Assembly: GCF_018873765.1 (NCBI RefSeq)
Contig: NC_057921.1
Span: 64,965,557-65,029,556 of the forward strand
DNA: 64,000 nt
Direction: 5' to 3'
Source of the DNA: Telopea speciosissima
Lineage: Eukaryota > Streptophyta > Magnoliopsida > Proteales > Proteaceae
The translations under genes were made by a program, and so were the position numbers. The notes under the pieces are model-generated. The model saw only the letters and a list, made by a program, of their open reading frames with translations. It had not been told where the DNA came from and ran no database searches. This document shows positions 49,032 to 59,830 of this stretch, one piece after another; within the stretch, counting starts at the first letter, position 1; the number at the start of each line of letters is the position of its first letter.

Positions 49032-52000
49032 TCAAACTACCGATTTGAGTTTCTCCTCCATACAGTCTTCACCAAAAGTTTCATACTTCAAGCTTCTTGC
49101 AACATCAAAGAAATGGGCAACAGATTCTTCAGGAGTTCCAACGAGCACACCATGCCCAAGATTGAGGATGTGTCCCCTTGAGCCAGCGCATCTCACAACC
49201 CTGTCAAACAGTTCTTGTCATTAAGGAAACATAATCAACACTTGAGACATCAGTTACATAGTGCAATTCTAGCAGATACAAAGCAGACATTATTCATCCA
49301 CCACTCAAGACTCGTATGTGGTTAAGAAATTGCCAGTGGAAATTAATCCTATGTCTATAAGAGACTTAATATAACCAACAACAACAACAACCAAAAAGAT
49401 CAAATAATAGTAAGAATTATCAGAGAAGATTAAACAGCAGATGGTCAGGAATGTCAGATCCCATAGGTAAGCCCTAATAATATTTTATGAGAAAACTCTA
49501 GGAATTGGCCAGTCAGAGATGCAGTCCTGACCCCAATAATGCTTCAAAATCTGAGCCTGAAAATATCAAGTATCATGTTACTTGAAAGTACCTTCCTCCT
49601 CAAGAAAGATTGGCTAGAGACTACCTGTAAGAGTCCAAGAGTTTACCTCATACAATATGCAAAAAAGAAAATTCTAGAAACAATGCGTCCTTATGAGTAG
49701 TAACCTGAAGCCACCTTGGCCATCAGATTGTCTCCACTTAAGCAAATTTGATAAAGATCAAAAGTGGTATGTATGCAACCTCATATTCAATGAAAATATG
49801 ATGGATTCAAGAGAATACTGCCTAAATTATATTGTATAGAGATGAAAGCATCACGTCTTGTACAATTAAATTATGACAGGTCATGGAACACAGAGTGCCA
49901 AGCTTGGGAGAACATCTTGGCCATTATATTGTCCTCACGCAAGCAATTAGGTTATACTTAACAAATGCTGGTCTGAAAGATGGTATCCAGTCAGGTCTAA
50001 TCACCCCAACTTTGGCAAGATGAAACATGCAATGCAGGACAAATCTCACTATAAAGCTATTCTAGCTCAATACATTCCTACAGATGTAGCAGCAAGACGC
50101 AAGGTCAGTTAGTTCCATCCTGTGTACTCCACAATCCAATTCCTCACAGAACTAACCTTTGGATTTCATCTGTCAAGACAGAATGTGGAGAAAACAGGTA
50201 GGCTGGGTCAACATTTCCCTGAATAGTGATTCCACTACCCAGTCGTCTCCTCCCATCTGCCATATCCACCGTCCAATCAAGACCGATAACATCAACCCCA
50301 GTTCCTTGCATGCGCTCAAGAAGGCCACCATTGCCATTGATGTAGAGGACTAGAGGTGTTTGAGGGCGCTTCTTCCTCACTGCATTCACAATCTGCAGTT
50401 TCATCAACATAAAATGATGGTCAAATACAGAAAAGCAAGTGAGATTACAAGACAAAGTAATCTTTAATAGGCAGAGGCTTCTAATAGAAGTAAATTTATT
50501 GATACTGGATTTCGAAGCTGGATTTTTGGATTGTACAGTCTTTTTAATAAGGGCATAAGAAGTAAACGTAGCAATTATCCTTGCCAACAGAGGATTTATG
50601 AGACAGATGCTTTATATGGTCGATGTTATGTTGTATCATCCAAACAACAGGAGAAAAGAGAAAAATCCAAAACTGCTACACCTAATATTTGGTGCAGGTT
50701 TCCCACACCCATACAGGAAGGGCATCCTTGTGGATCAGGTGGGCCAAATTTTGTGCAGAGGCATAGTTCGAGGTCTCACCGAGATCTCGGTATTTCAAGC
50801 TATCAAGTCGAGACCAGCCACAAAACAAGAAAAGAACATAGTCTCAACCAAAATTTCGGTCCGAGATTGGCCAAAATGTTACAATCCACCTTATATAAAT
50901 ACCAAAATTCAACTTGCCTCGGTCAAAATTTCGACCAAGTCTCGATGGACTTGATTGGTTTCGTTAGTTTTTGAAGAACACCCCCCCCCCCCCCAAAAAA
51001 ATCTCCTATTTGCTCTAAATCTTACCCAAACAAGCTTGGAACAAGAGGATTTGTTGCTCAACAACAACATTTGGAGGAGATTTGCTGCCCAACAACCTTA
51101 CTTGGAGGAGATTTGAACTTGAAGGAAACACATTGGAGGAGATTTGCTGCCCAACAACACTTGGAGGAGACTTGTGTGGAATGTCATACCAGTAATTCAG
51201 TATATATATACAGCATACACTACCAACCTAGGGCCCTAAGTCAAACTACCATTTTGGGTGTGATTTTTAAAAAACTAAGGATTCCACTATGTTTATAGGG
51301 CCTAAAATAGGCTATCCTGCAAGTTTCATGGCCTAATTAGGTCATATGGCCACCGAAACCAGGGGCCGAAATTTCCAAAAAAAAAAAAAAGGCATCATCT
51401 CAGCTGAGATCTCGGTATCTCACCGAGACAACTCGGTTTTTGGACTGGCCAAAACCATGCCTGAGACCGAGACCTCGAACTTTGTGCAGAGGTAGTGCCC
51501 AAGATCCCCCATCACATATCAAATTTCAGGGCCAACGACGTTGGCTCTGCAGTAAAATAAAACCTTGAAATCAATTAAGTCTTAATTTATGCAAAATGAT
51601 AAAAAACGTGTGGACAGTTAAAAGTACAAGGGAATATGCCAACACATGTGGTGGTTTATGATAGAATTTTGCTTCGAAATTAGACACATGGGTGCAATCA
51701 AGACTCTGCCCTATCTATCCAAGCCTTGCAAAGAACCTTTTTCTGTATCTATAATCTATTAGGTGGAGTGTGCATTATATATGTTTAAAGTCAGGAGCAC
51801 ACAATGCGAGCATTGTGTGAAGAATTGTCTAGGGCAGGGAGAGAGGTGCAGCAACAAAAGAGGCTGTGCCTTATTACTTCCTGCTACTGGGAAGCACATA
51901 TCTTTTTCTTCATCCTTTACAAAGGGAGTTTTCGGTTGAAAATTGAGGCCTTAAGGCTTTTAATGCCACTCTGTACAAAATATTAAATTATGAAAAAAAA

Positions 52001-54112
52001 AAAAAAAAAAAAAAACATGCAACAGAAAACTGCTACTTCATGCTATGCATCTTACTATTTATGATAGGTCCAAGTGAAACTGTGAGACTGTGAAAATGTT
52101 CAAAAGCAAATTTATAGACAATTTTCTATAGAAAGATAAAGGGGAAGTTCGGAGGGTAGAGCTAACCTGCCTGCAAATGTGATTTACTAGTTCATAAAAT
52201 ATGCTTCAGTTCTAGTCACAAATTCTCAAAGTTCAAACTGAGAAAAAGAAATAAAGGCCTAACATCTTGAAGCAAAAACCAAGAAGAAGAAGAAATTATT
52301 TTATGTACCAAAATTGGCATAAGGAACTCCAATTACCTGTTCAATATAAGGTTTTGACCAAAGCTCCCACATATTAGGTGGTAGCTGTCCACCCCATGAA
52401 TCAAAGATTTGTACACACTGAGCCCCAGAATCTACTTGGAAAATGATATAGTCAGATATTGCCTGCGTTAGATGAGATAGAAGGGCCTTCAATACATGCG
52501 GTGCAGTATGGCACATGCTTTTTATGGTTTTATACGTGCGAGTAGTACCCCCCTCCACTATATATGTAGCAATTGTCCATGGAGCCCCCACGAAACCCAG
52601 GATTGCAGCTTTCCCCCCAACCTAGAGTCACGAAAGATTGAGATACACAGGAATGAGTGAAAAAGAATCATCCAAATGCCTTGACAAAATGCATGAGACC
52701 AAGGACATAATACACAATATTTCAGGAGATCCTTAATCCCAACATAGTATAAATCAACCAAACTAGAACAAGAAGAGCCCCATCTACTATTTAATACAAC
52801 AGGAAGACAAATTTACCTCCTGCCGTAATATTCTTAGTGAGTCTCCCACAAAATGAAGTTTCTCCAAGTCAATGGGATGCAAGGCTTTCAATCCCTCTTC
52901 AGAAGAAATTGGAGACTGAATAACAGGGCCCCTTACTTCTTCTATGTCAAAGGGGACGCCAAATGCAGGTAGAGGGGTAAGTATGTCAGAGAAAATAATG
53001 ACCCCATCAGGATGGAAAGCATTCCAAGGCTGCAAAGAAATTTCCACAATGAGATCAATTGTCTCTGACCTCTCTCTGAAGGATGGGTATTTCTCTGCAA
53101 GCTTTCTATAAACAGCCATATACCTTCCTGCTTGCCGCATCATCCATGTTGGAGGCCGACTGACAGGATATCCTCTTGCAGCCTTGACTAAGAGTGGATC
53201 TGGAAGAGCATTAAAATTAAAACAAAAACAATAAGCTTCACTCAAGTCCTAATATAAAGTGGAGATAAAATACTGTCAGCCACCAGGTCCATAAGGAAGG
53301 TATGTTGATAAAAACCTGAGTTCATAAGGAGCTCCACATATATCCAGGCTATTGCATTAATTGAAGAATTAATGCAGGAAGTCAAAGACAATTTTTGGAG
53401 TTGGAGCAACCTTTGTGAGGGTCTAACATGAGATCACCAAGAGAGCTTACAAAACTACAATGGAGCTAAGCTCAAACTATATTATACAACTACAGTAGTT
53501 GGATCTTACAGCCTTTAATTTATTACATTCTTAATTTCCACAAATTCCAGCTATGAAGGTAGTTTTACATTGTTACGTCAATTTATGGATCAGTCCATGA
53601 GGAACATTATTCAAAACTCCCAGCAAGACAAGTTTAATGACGAAAACTGCAAAATTGGAGATTAATGTTGGGTAAATTGATGTTCAGTGACATTGGAACC
53701 TTAAATTTAGCAGGAATTTTGAGAAATTCAGATGCACACGAAACCATAATGGAAAGGATTAACTGAGTGAATGAAAATATCAAAATTTTTGCGGACAGAT
53801 AGGAATCAGAATTCAGATACTTTGTGTGACAAGCCAATTTAGACAATTCGAATACCATATTGAAAAGGATGACACTTGCAACAGTGTCTTAAACCAAAAT
53901 GAAAGGGAAAAAAAAAAGGACTGAGAAGAAAAATGGAGGAACATACCCGAAGAAGATAAGCATGCCCTGGGAAATCTCTTCTGACTAAATCTCCTTTTTG
54001 GGTATCCTCTAATTTCTGTATCGCCATGTGGGGGAAATCCTAGCTGCACGAAGAAGCTCGAAGAGTTCCAACCAATCGAGCAACAACGGCTACTGCTCAA
54101 ATTAAAATTCAA
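49032..54112 (-). CDS. HEME: Uroporphyrinogen decarboxylase, chloroplast type (complete, 5 exons)
   Basis: Converts uroporphyrinogen III to coproporphyrinogen III by removing four acetate carboxyls, a shared step of chlorophyll and haem synthesis in plastids. Exons in coding order: 54112-53947, 53199-52817, 52621-52337, 50392-50157, 49200-49032. Phases join and give 412 aa, normal for a plant enzyme with a transit peptide. The first 55 residues (exon 1) are Ser/Arg-rich and lack the catalytic fold, fitting a transit peptide. Conserved signatures are [14 protein letters not shown], the catalytic-Asp loop [29 protein letters not shown] and LNLGHGV. No key block is missing. Intron 3 (1.9 kb) is enlarged by a transposon-like insert. 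The gene is divergent from the plastid-protein gene at 54705. Confidence 0.96.
50762..51482. mobile_element. TIR element in decarboxylase intron 3
   Basis: The element is flanked by exact 11-bp repeats TTGTGCAGAGG (50751-50761 and 51483-51493). It opens with AGTTCGAGGTCTC and closes with its inverse GAGACCTCGAACT. Subterminal GAGATCTCGGTAT and CTCACCGAGA motifs occur at both ends. The middle has tandem copies of TTGGAGGAGATTTGCTGCCC (51070-51175). The 11-bp duplication suggests a Mutator-like element. It also holds a C14 run. Confidence 0.75.
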
Positions 54113-54704
54113 ACCAAAATCTAGATTAGATTTGAAGAAAATATAAGGGCAAAATAATAAAAATTGTAATTGAGGGAAAGATAAAGAATCTCTAAGACCT
54201 TGTTAGAGAAGGGACACTCATTGGAGGAGTCTGGGGAGCAGGGGAGAAGAGCAGAGAAGAGAAGAGAGCCAAAATCTGTAAAAGGTTTGCGCCTCGCTCT
54301 CTCGTTATCTCTCGTTTCCTCTCTACCTAAGTACCTTACTCTTGGGTGTCAACAAATCATAATCAGATCCTGTCTATCTTGCCACGTCGCCAACCCCGTC
54401 TACCTTCGTCACTTGTAGCCATCTGATGGGTGCCAACACACTAAGCCAATATATGATTCTAGCCGTTGGATTAGTTTCATCACTCGTAGTTTTCAATTTT
54501 AACCATTGATCACTCAGAAGGGGCCCCAGAGTCTATAGCTTCATCTTTTGAAGAACGGTCGACCAGAATCCTCCATCTATAACACAGCGCACCCTGTGGA
54601 TTTTAGCAAAACCACAAGTCGAAGGCCTTATCCTCCGCACCCAGAGTCTTCCCTCACCCGCCGTAGCTTTTCCTTCGCTCCCGGTCGCTCGCTTCAGGGT
54701 CCAA
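54113..54704. promoter_or_regulatory. Divergent promoter region between two plastid-protein genes
   Basis: 592 bp separate the start codons of the decarboxylase (minus) and the 601-aa protein (plus). One ACGT-core element, CCACGTCG, sits at 54382-54389. A CT/GA-rich stretch lies at 54230-54330. No clear TATA box was seen for either side. The ACGT core could bind bZIP factors such as HY5; this is inference. Confidence 0.5.
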
Positions 54705-56510
54705 ATGCTGGTGCACGATTTCTCCCTACCTAAAACCCTAAACCCTTCTCTTCATTCCTTCCAATGGAAAACCTTGAAACGGCTCCCTGACCCTCACTCC
54801 AAAACCTTTCTTACCCAGATTCCTTCTAAAACAAGCCCAAGAAATCTCTCCATTCAAGGAATTTCCGGAGACACTAATTTTTCGATCTCTTTCTCTCACA
54901 AGAATGCTACTCAGCGTCGAAATGTCAAAGTTTTTGCCGGTCGGAGCAAGAAGCAACCTGGAGGTCCCTCCACCGGCCGAATCGAAGGCGGCGCAGAGCT
55001 CCGGCGAGAAGCCAAGAGGAACGCTCGTAAGAAAAGCAAGAGAATTGCTGAAAACCTGTTCTACCGCCTAAAAAACCCTAATCGTAACCATGCAGATAGT
55101 TTCTCAGAGGAAGAGCTTCAAATGATCGGTCTTGGTTATGACCGCATGGTTCGGTTCATGGAGAAGGATGACCCTAATCTGCGGCATCCTTACGATTGGT
55201 ACAAGTACGGCCAGTATGGTCCGTACTCGTGGCGTGGGGTCGTCGTCGGTGATCCTATCCCTGGTCGGATCTCTGATGAGTGCGTTTCCCTGATTGGAGA
55301 AGTTCGGGATCAGGAAGAATGGGAGAAGATCGAACAGTTCGACATGGCGAACGATTTTTCTCGGAGATTGAAAGCCTTGGATAGATCAATTGGGTTCAGG
55401 TATTTCTGGGTTTTTGTTCGGCATCCCAGTTGGAGAATCACAGAACAGCCATGGCAGCAGTGGACTCTGATATCCGAGGTCGTTCTGGAAGCCGGGAAAC
55501 AGAGATTAGACAAGTGGAAATTAATGGGCCGACTCGGAAACAGAGCTAGATCTCTGATCACACAGTGCGCAGCGTGGATGCGGCCGGATATCATCTATGT
55601 TAAGAGGCCAGTGTATCAGTGCAGGTTCGAACCGCAAGACAATTATTTTAGGGCTTTAGGACCTCTGCTCGACCCGAGCAGCGAACAGGACTACCTCTTC
55701 GAATTGAGAAGTGAAGACGGTAGGGTTGAGCTGTGCACTTACTTTGGTGGGCTGTGTAAGATTGTTAAGGTAAACCCAAAGGCATTCGTGGACGATGTGG
55801 TGAAAGCTTATGAGAAGCTGAGCGACGAGGGGAAGTCGAAATGCTTGGAGTTTTTGTTGTCGAACCATCCCGTCCACCTCTTGCATCCTTACACCATGGA
55901 ATGGAAAGAGAAACTGGAGGAGATGGAGTTGGGTTGTGATGCTCCAGATGAAGATGAAGACGTTGTAGGTGAAACAGAGGTCACTGAGTGGATTGAAGAT
56001 GATAACGACGATGATGATGACGAGGAGGAGGAGGAGCAAGATGAAGAGGTAGTTATGGACATGGAAGAAGGGGACGAGGATGCATTGGGGATTAAAGAAG
56101 AAACATCGAGTGCGGAAGAGAATGAGAAGTACTGGGATGAAGAGTTCAAGAAGGCGGTTAGAAGCCCCGAGGCAATGGAAAATCTGGTTAAGCAAAGCGT
56201 AGAAGTGTCAACGGAGTTCTATAAGAAACAACTGAGAGCTCTGGAGGAGCAGAGGAAGGAGGAGGAGGAGAGGAGTGGGGAAGTGGAAACTGAGAAAACG
56301 ACGGAGAGATTGGGGAGAGTGAAGGTGAGTGAAGAAGAGTGGAAGTATTTGGGTTATGGTCCCTGGAGAAAGAGGGTTAAGAAGAGTAAGATCCCACCTG
56401 AGCAATTCTTGCGGGTGGCAGTTCGTCCCTTCACATACCGAAATCTGGTGAAGGAGATAGTTTTGACCAGACACGGGATTCTGGATGGAGAGATCGATGG
56501 GAGCGGCTGA
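54705..56510 (+). CDS. Unnamed acidic, probably plastid-targeted protein (single exon, 601 aa)
   Basis: I do not recognise this protein by name. The first roughly 60 residues are rich in Ser, Pro, Lys and Thr and poor in acid residues, fitting a transit peptide. A basic stretch (about residues 85-125, with RREAKRNARKKSKR) follows. Then comes a Trp/Tyr-rich domain (about 160-400) with HPYDWYKYGQYGPYSW, EVRDQEEWEKIEQF, FRYFWVFVRHPSWR and FLLSNHPVHLLHP. A highly acidic tract runs from about 412 to 466, followed by a charged coiled-coil-like segment (about 490-530). A conserved-looking tail contains EEEWKYLGYGPWRKRV. The intact 1.8-kb frame and matching codon use argue for a real gene. Nucleoid or plastid RNA-polymerase-associated proteins often combine such features, but that is only a guess. 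The ATG at 54705 is the first in frame. Confidence 0.85.
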   Translation: MLVHDFSLPKTLNPSLHSFQWKTLKRLPDPHSKTFLTQIPSKTSPRNLSIQGISGDTNFSISFSHKNATQRRNVKVFAGRSKKQPGGPSTGRIEGGAELRREAKRNARKKSKRIAENLFYRLKNPNRNHADSFSEEELQMIGLGYDRMVRFMEKDDPNLRHPYDWYKYGQYGPYSWRGVVVGDPIPGRISDECVSLIGEVRDQEEWEKIEQFDMANDFSRRLKALDRSIGFRYFWVFVRHPSWRITEQPWQQWTLISEVVLEAGKQRLDKWKLMGRLGNRARSLITQCAAWMRPDIIYVKRPVYQCRFEPQDNYFRALGPLLDPSSEQDYLFELRSEDGRVELCTYFGGLCKIVKVNPKAFVDDVVKAYEKLSDEGKSKCLEFLLSNHPVHLLHPYTMEWKEKLEEMELGCDAPDEDEDVVGETEVTEWIEDDNDDDDDEEEEEQDEEVVMDMEEGDEDALGIKEETSSAEENEKYWDEEFKKAVRSPEAMENLVKQSVEVSTEFYKKQLRALEEQRKEEEERSGEVETEKTTERLGRVKVSEEEWKYLGYGPWRKRVKKSKIPPEQFLRVAVRPFTYRNLVKEIVLTRHGILDGEIDGSG

Positions 56511-56853
56511 CGAAGCTTGGTCCATGGCTAACTGCAGTAGGGAAGCCATGGCGTTTCCATCGTGTGGCGATCGAGATGGGTCTTTGAATTACTGGCGTTG
56601 TGATGAAGATAATGTCTGGATCATTCTCCTCCTTTGATAGACTCATATTTAATGAAAGGGTTCCATTTCCAGACTTCCACATTGTTTATGATAGTACAAA
56701 GACCAACACTAATTTGTTGCCCAAAAAGGAACAAATTGCAGATCTTAAGCTCTGTGCGTCGGTACCGACTATCAAGCAAAAATGTAATAACATTCAATAT
56801 AACAGATATTTACATAGATTAATTAATTAAGGATATAAACCCTGATTTGGCAC
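56511..56853 (+). other. 3' flank of the acidic protein gene
   Basis: Probable 3' UTR followed by AT-rich spacer up to the LTR element. Nothing further was recognised. Confidence 0.45.
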
Positions 56854-57034
56854 TGTTACATGCTGGATAATAGGATGTGTTGATGTGTTGAAACGCACAT
56901 ATGTGTGCATGCATGATTGTAGGGCGAGAATAGTTATCTGCATTCGGTTCACCTTAGTAGAAGTTGTTATAGTTAAATAATACGTGGTAGGAGTTTAAAT
57001 TAGTTATTATCACCAAGTAGGAGAGTGGTGTATG

Positions 57035-57176
57035 CAATAATTATCACCTTCAATTTACGGGCACCTCCAATTCCTCTAATAGAGGGGAGTGGATCTCACC
57101 TTGGGCAGTGTTTTCGGGCATGGGATGAAGTGGTCATTTCTGCCCCCATGTGAGGAATTGGAGGGGATAATGATTC
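57035..57176. mobile_element. Mutator-like MITE, copy B, nested in the 5' LTR
   Basis: A 142-bp insertion flanked by exact 10-bp repeats GTGGTGTATG (57025-57034 and 57177-57186). It is absent from the 3' LTR, which reads straight through GTGGTGTACGTGG. The ends are imperfect inverted repeats around TTATC. It shares its interior with the inverted copy at 34842-35013. Confidence 0.9.
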
Positions 57177-57438
57177 GTGGTGTATGTGGTTAGAGTCATG
57201 GTAGCTCATTAAACATGGGTTATTCTATGGTTGTAATTTTTTATTTATACCGAAGAAGTAAAGCTAGAATCATCATTGGCAATTATAAAAAATTCTCCTT
57301 GTGAGATGAGGTGTGACTTCCTCAATTAAGCCTTATCTCTCCAAAAATCTCTCTACTTTCTTGTCCATTTCTCATGCCATCAATATAGGTAGATGTACCC
57401 AACTCGGGTACATACAAGCTTGGTATCAGAGCCAGCAG

Positions 57439-58411
57439 ATGGACCAACGTGTGGAGAAACTCGAAGATGAAGTTAGCACTCTCAATGAGGGATAACTACG
57501 TATTCTCCACGAACAACAACAAATTCTTTCTAAACTTAATGATCTCTTCGAGCAGCTCAAGGCACCTTAGCCGCCGCCTCCTCAATCCGAGGTGGGTGAG
57601 AACTCAAGAGCTCGATTCCAAGAAGAGCCACCGTCGATTCACAATCCGGCTCCACAAACAGTGACCCGCCAACAAACCTTCACTCCAAAACTGGTGAAGC
57701 TCAACTTTCCACATTAAAATGGAGATGAAAACACTACCAGTTGGATATGTCGAGTTGAACAGTTCTTTCGGTTCCATTAAACACGGAAGAAGAACAAGCG
57801 ACACTGGCTTCTTTTCATTTAGAGGAAGATGCTCAACTTTGGTACCAACTCTTCAGATAAGACGAGGTTGACTTGTCATGGCAGGTGTTTTGTGAAGGAT
57901 TGCATGCACGTTTTGGACCAACTCAATTCCAAGCTTTTTTGGGGGGGAGTTGGCCAAACTGCAACAATTTGGTACAGTACGAGATTATCAAACTAGATTC
58001 CAAAAGCTGCTCTCAAAAATGGGATATCTAACCCCAATCCACTAGGTGAGTTGTTTTGTCTTTGGCCTCAAGGACAATATAAAAGCCGATGTGTTGGTTG
58101 GGAGACCCACTACACTCGCAACAGCCATCGGGATTGGCCAGGCTGTATGAAGCTCACTTGAGGGAACGAACATTCCACCAATTACTCAAGATTCAAGTCT
58201 TCCTATTCATCGATTCACTTCAATGGAGATGCAAGAGACACGTATGAAAGGGTTATGTCATAATTCCAAGAACAATTTGCTCCAAGTCACCGTCGTAAGA
58301 AGCTATTTTTAATTGAAGGAGATTATCAAGATGAAAATAATTCCGAAGTTATCATGAAGTAATTTCCAGATTTGGGCATTGAGGACAAGCCCAATCTTAA
58401 GGGGGGAGGGA
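57439..58411 (+). pseudogene. Broken gypsy gag joined to a pol-end remnant
   Basis: Starting at the ATG 7 nt after the primer-binding site, one frame gives MDQRVEKLEDEVSTLNEG and then a stop. Further frames give FTPKLVKLNFP, TSWICRVEQFF and LEEDAQLW, a gypsy gag core. Near 58290 the sequence gives RRKKLFLIEGDYQDE, like the post-gag zinc-knuckle region, and ends with a GIEDKPNLKGGG motif. The last resembles the very C-terminus of gypsy pol, so an internal deletion has fused the two. Many stops and shifts make it non-coding. Confidence 0.8.
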
Positions 58412-58730
58412 TGTTACGTGTTGGATAATAGGATGTGTTGATGTGTTGATGTGTTGATGTGTTGAAATGCACATATGTGCGCATGCATGATTGTAGGGCA
58501 GGAATAGTTATGTGCATTAGGTTCACCTTAGTAGAAGTTATAGTTAAATAATGTCGTAGGAGTTTAAATTAGCTATTATCACTAAGTAGGAGAGTGGTGT
58601 ACGTGGTTAGGAGTTTTATTAGTTATAGTAACTGATTAGAGATGGGTTATTGTATGAGTTTTAAATCCTTATTTATTTGGGAAGAAGTAAAGCAAGAGTT
58701 ATCATCCTCATCTCTCTACTTTCTTTTTCA

Positions 58731-59830
58731 TTTTTTTTTAAGTAAAATGTAATGAAAAATTACTTCTACAAAGAAGGATCCATAACTTCTATTCAAGCAG
58801 GCGGATGATTTATCCCCCGTGTAATATCTCGTTGACTAGCATAGAGCAGCGCACAAGGACTGCTTACAAGGAGCAATGGGAGGCCTTGGAACCATCACTG
58901 CCTTGTAGTGGTGATGTACCTGTGGATAATCCTTTTGCCTTTCACCCTCCACACCCCCTGAAAAAAATTTAAGTCTTGTGTTTAGAATGCATTGTCAGAA
59001 TAAATTTTGGATCTAGAACACATTCTAAAATCCGATTCTTCTCTATTTTCTTGCTTTAAAATGCATTCTAGACTCAGAATCTATTCCGAGTATGTAATAC
59101 CAAACACAGCATAACACTTGGGAACTGTCCTAGTTTCATACTCACTACCAACATTCTTGTACTCCGTTCAACTTCCAAGTTGACTGTGCTTTACTACTTT
59201 GATCCCGATTACTGCTATTCCAGATTGGCAATCCAACCTGGCTTTCTAAGGTTCAGGCAGAATTTTGCCGGCTGATCTGAAAAGGAATCGGATCACAATT
59301 GGCTGGACTCGATTCAGATCCCAATTCCTCGTTTAAAACCATGATTGGATAAAACACCCAAAAAAAGTGTGAAATTGGATATAACCTATATCCTAGTAAA
59401 CACTGCCACTAGCTTTCTTTAGATCCTTCAACAATTAAATCAGTAATAATACATTGTCAGATGCTGAATATTCCCTCTTTGTTGAAGTCACAACCAACTT
59501 CTATCACCACCAGGTGGAACAAATAAAGGTTACTGTGTAGAAAATCAGAGAGTTTATCACCACAGAAATTGCAATCTAAGGCTGTCACAGTCATTAAGAT
59601 CATTTGGGGAAAAGGAACCATCTTAATCATCCGATTGATAACAATAAATAAGTTTATCCCCAAGTAAATCTGCTAACTTACCAGCTCGGAGATTTACATG
59701 CAGTGACAAGCATCATAAGACTTGGCTTGTTGGTCCTTACATGAGGCAGCACCAATACTAATAGTTGAAAATCTCAAAGGCAGTTAGTATGGGACACGAT
59801 TTTGTCTGGAGCCAATTGGCAGCAAGTCCA
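58731..59830. other. Intergenic, nothing recognised
   Basis: AT-rich spacer between the LTR element and the ZDP 3' end; part near 59830 is likely the ZDP 3' UTR. Confidence 0.45.

Larger units (their letters stand above)
56854..58730 (+). mobile_element. Internally deleted gypsy-like LTR retrotransposon
   Basis: 5' LTR 56854-57416 (TGTTAC...ATACA, enlarged by a nested MITE). Primer-binding site TGGTATCAGAGC at 57421-57432, complementary to initiator-Met tRNA. Internal region 57417-58411. Purine-rich tract AAGGGGGGAGGGA at 58399-58411. 3' LTR 58412 to about 58730, truncated at its end. The two LTRs align from the TGTTAC start through AGTAGGAGAGTGGTG to CTCTCTACTTTC. Protease, reverse transcriptase, RNase H and integrase are absent, so the copy is non-autonomous. 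The 3' LTR has four TGATGTGT units where the 5' LTR has two. Confidence 0.9.

Noticed and set aside
55656-56195. Long antisense open frame opposite the acidic protein gene
   Set aside because: It is antisense to a longer, well-structured frame, and the poly-Ser/Ile stretches are mirror images of the acidic codons. No independent motif.
54705-56510. Identification as HEMERA/pTAC12 or another named pTAC
   Set aside because: Acidic tract and plastid features are similar in style, but the aromatic core does not match HEMERA as I remember it and the length differs, so I left it unnamed.
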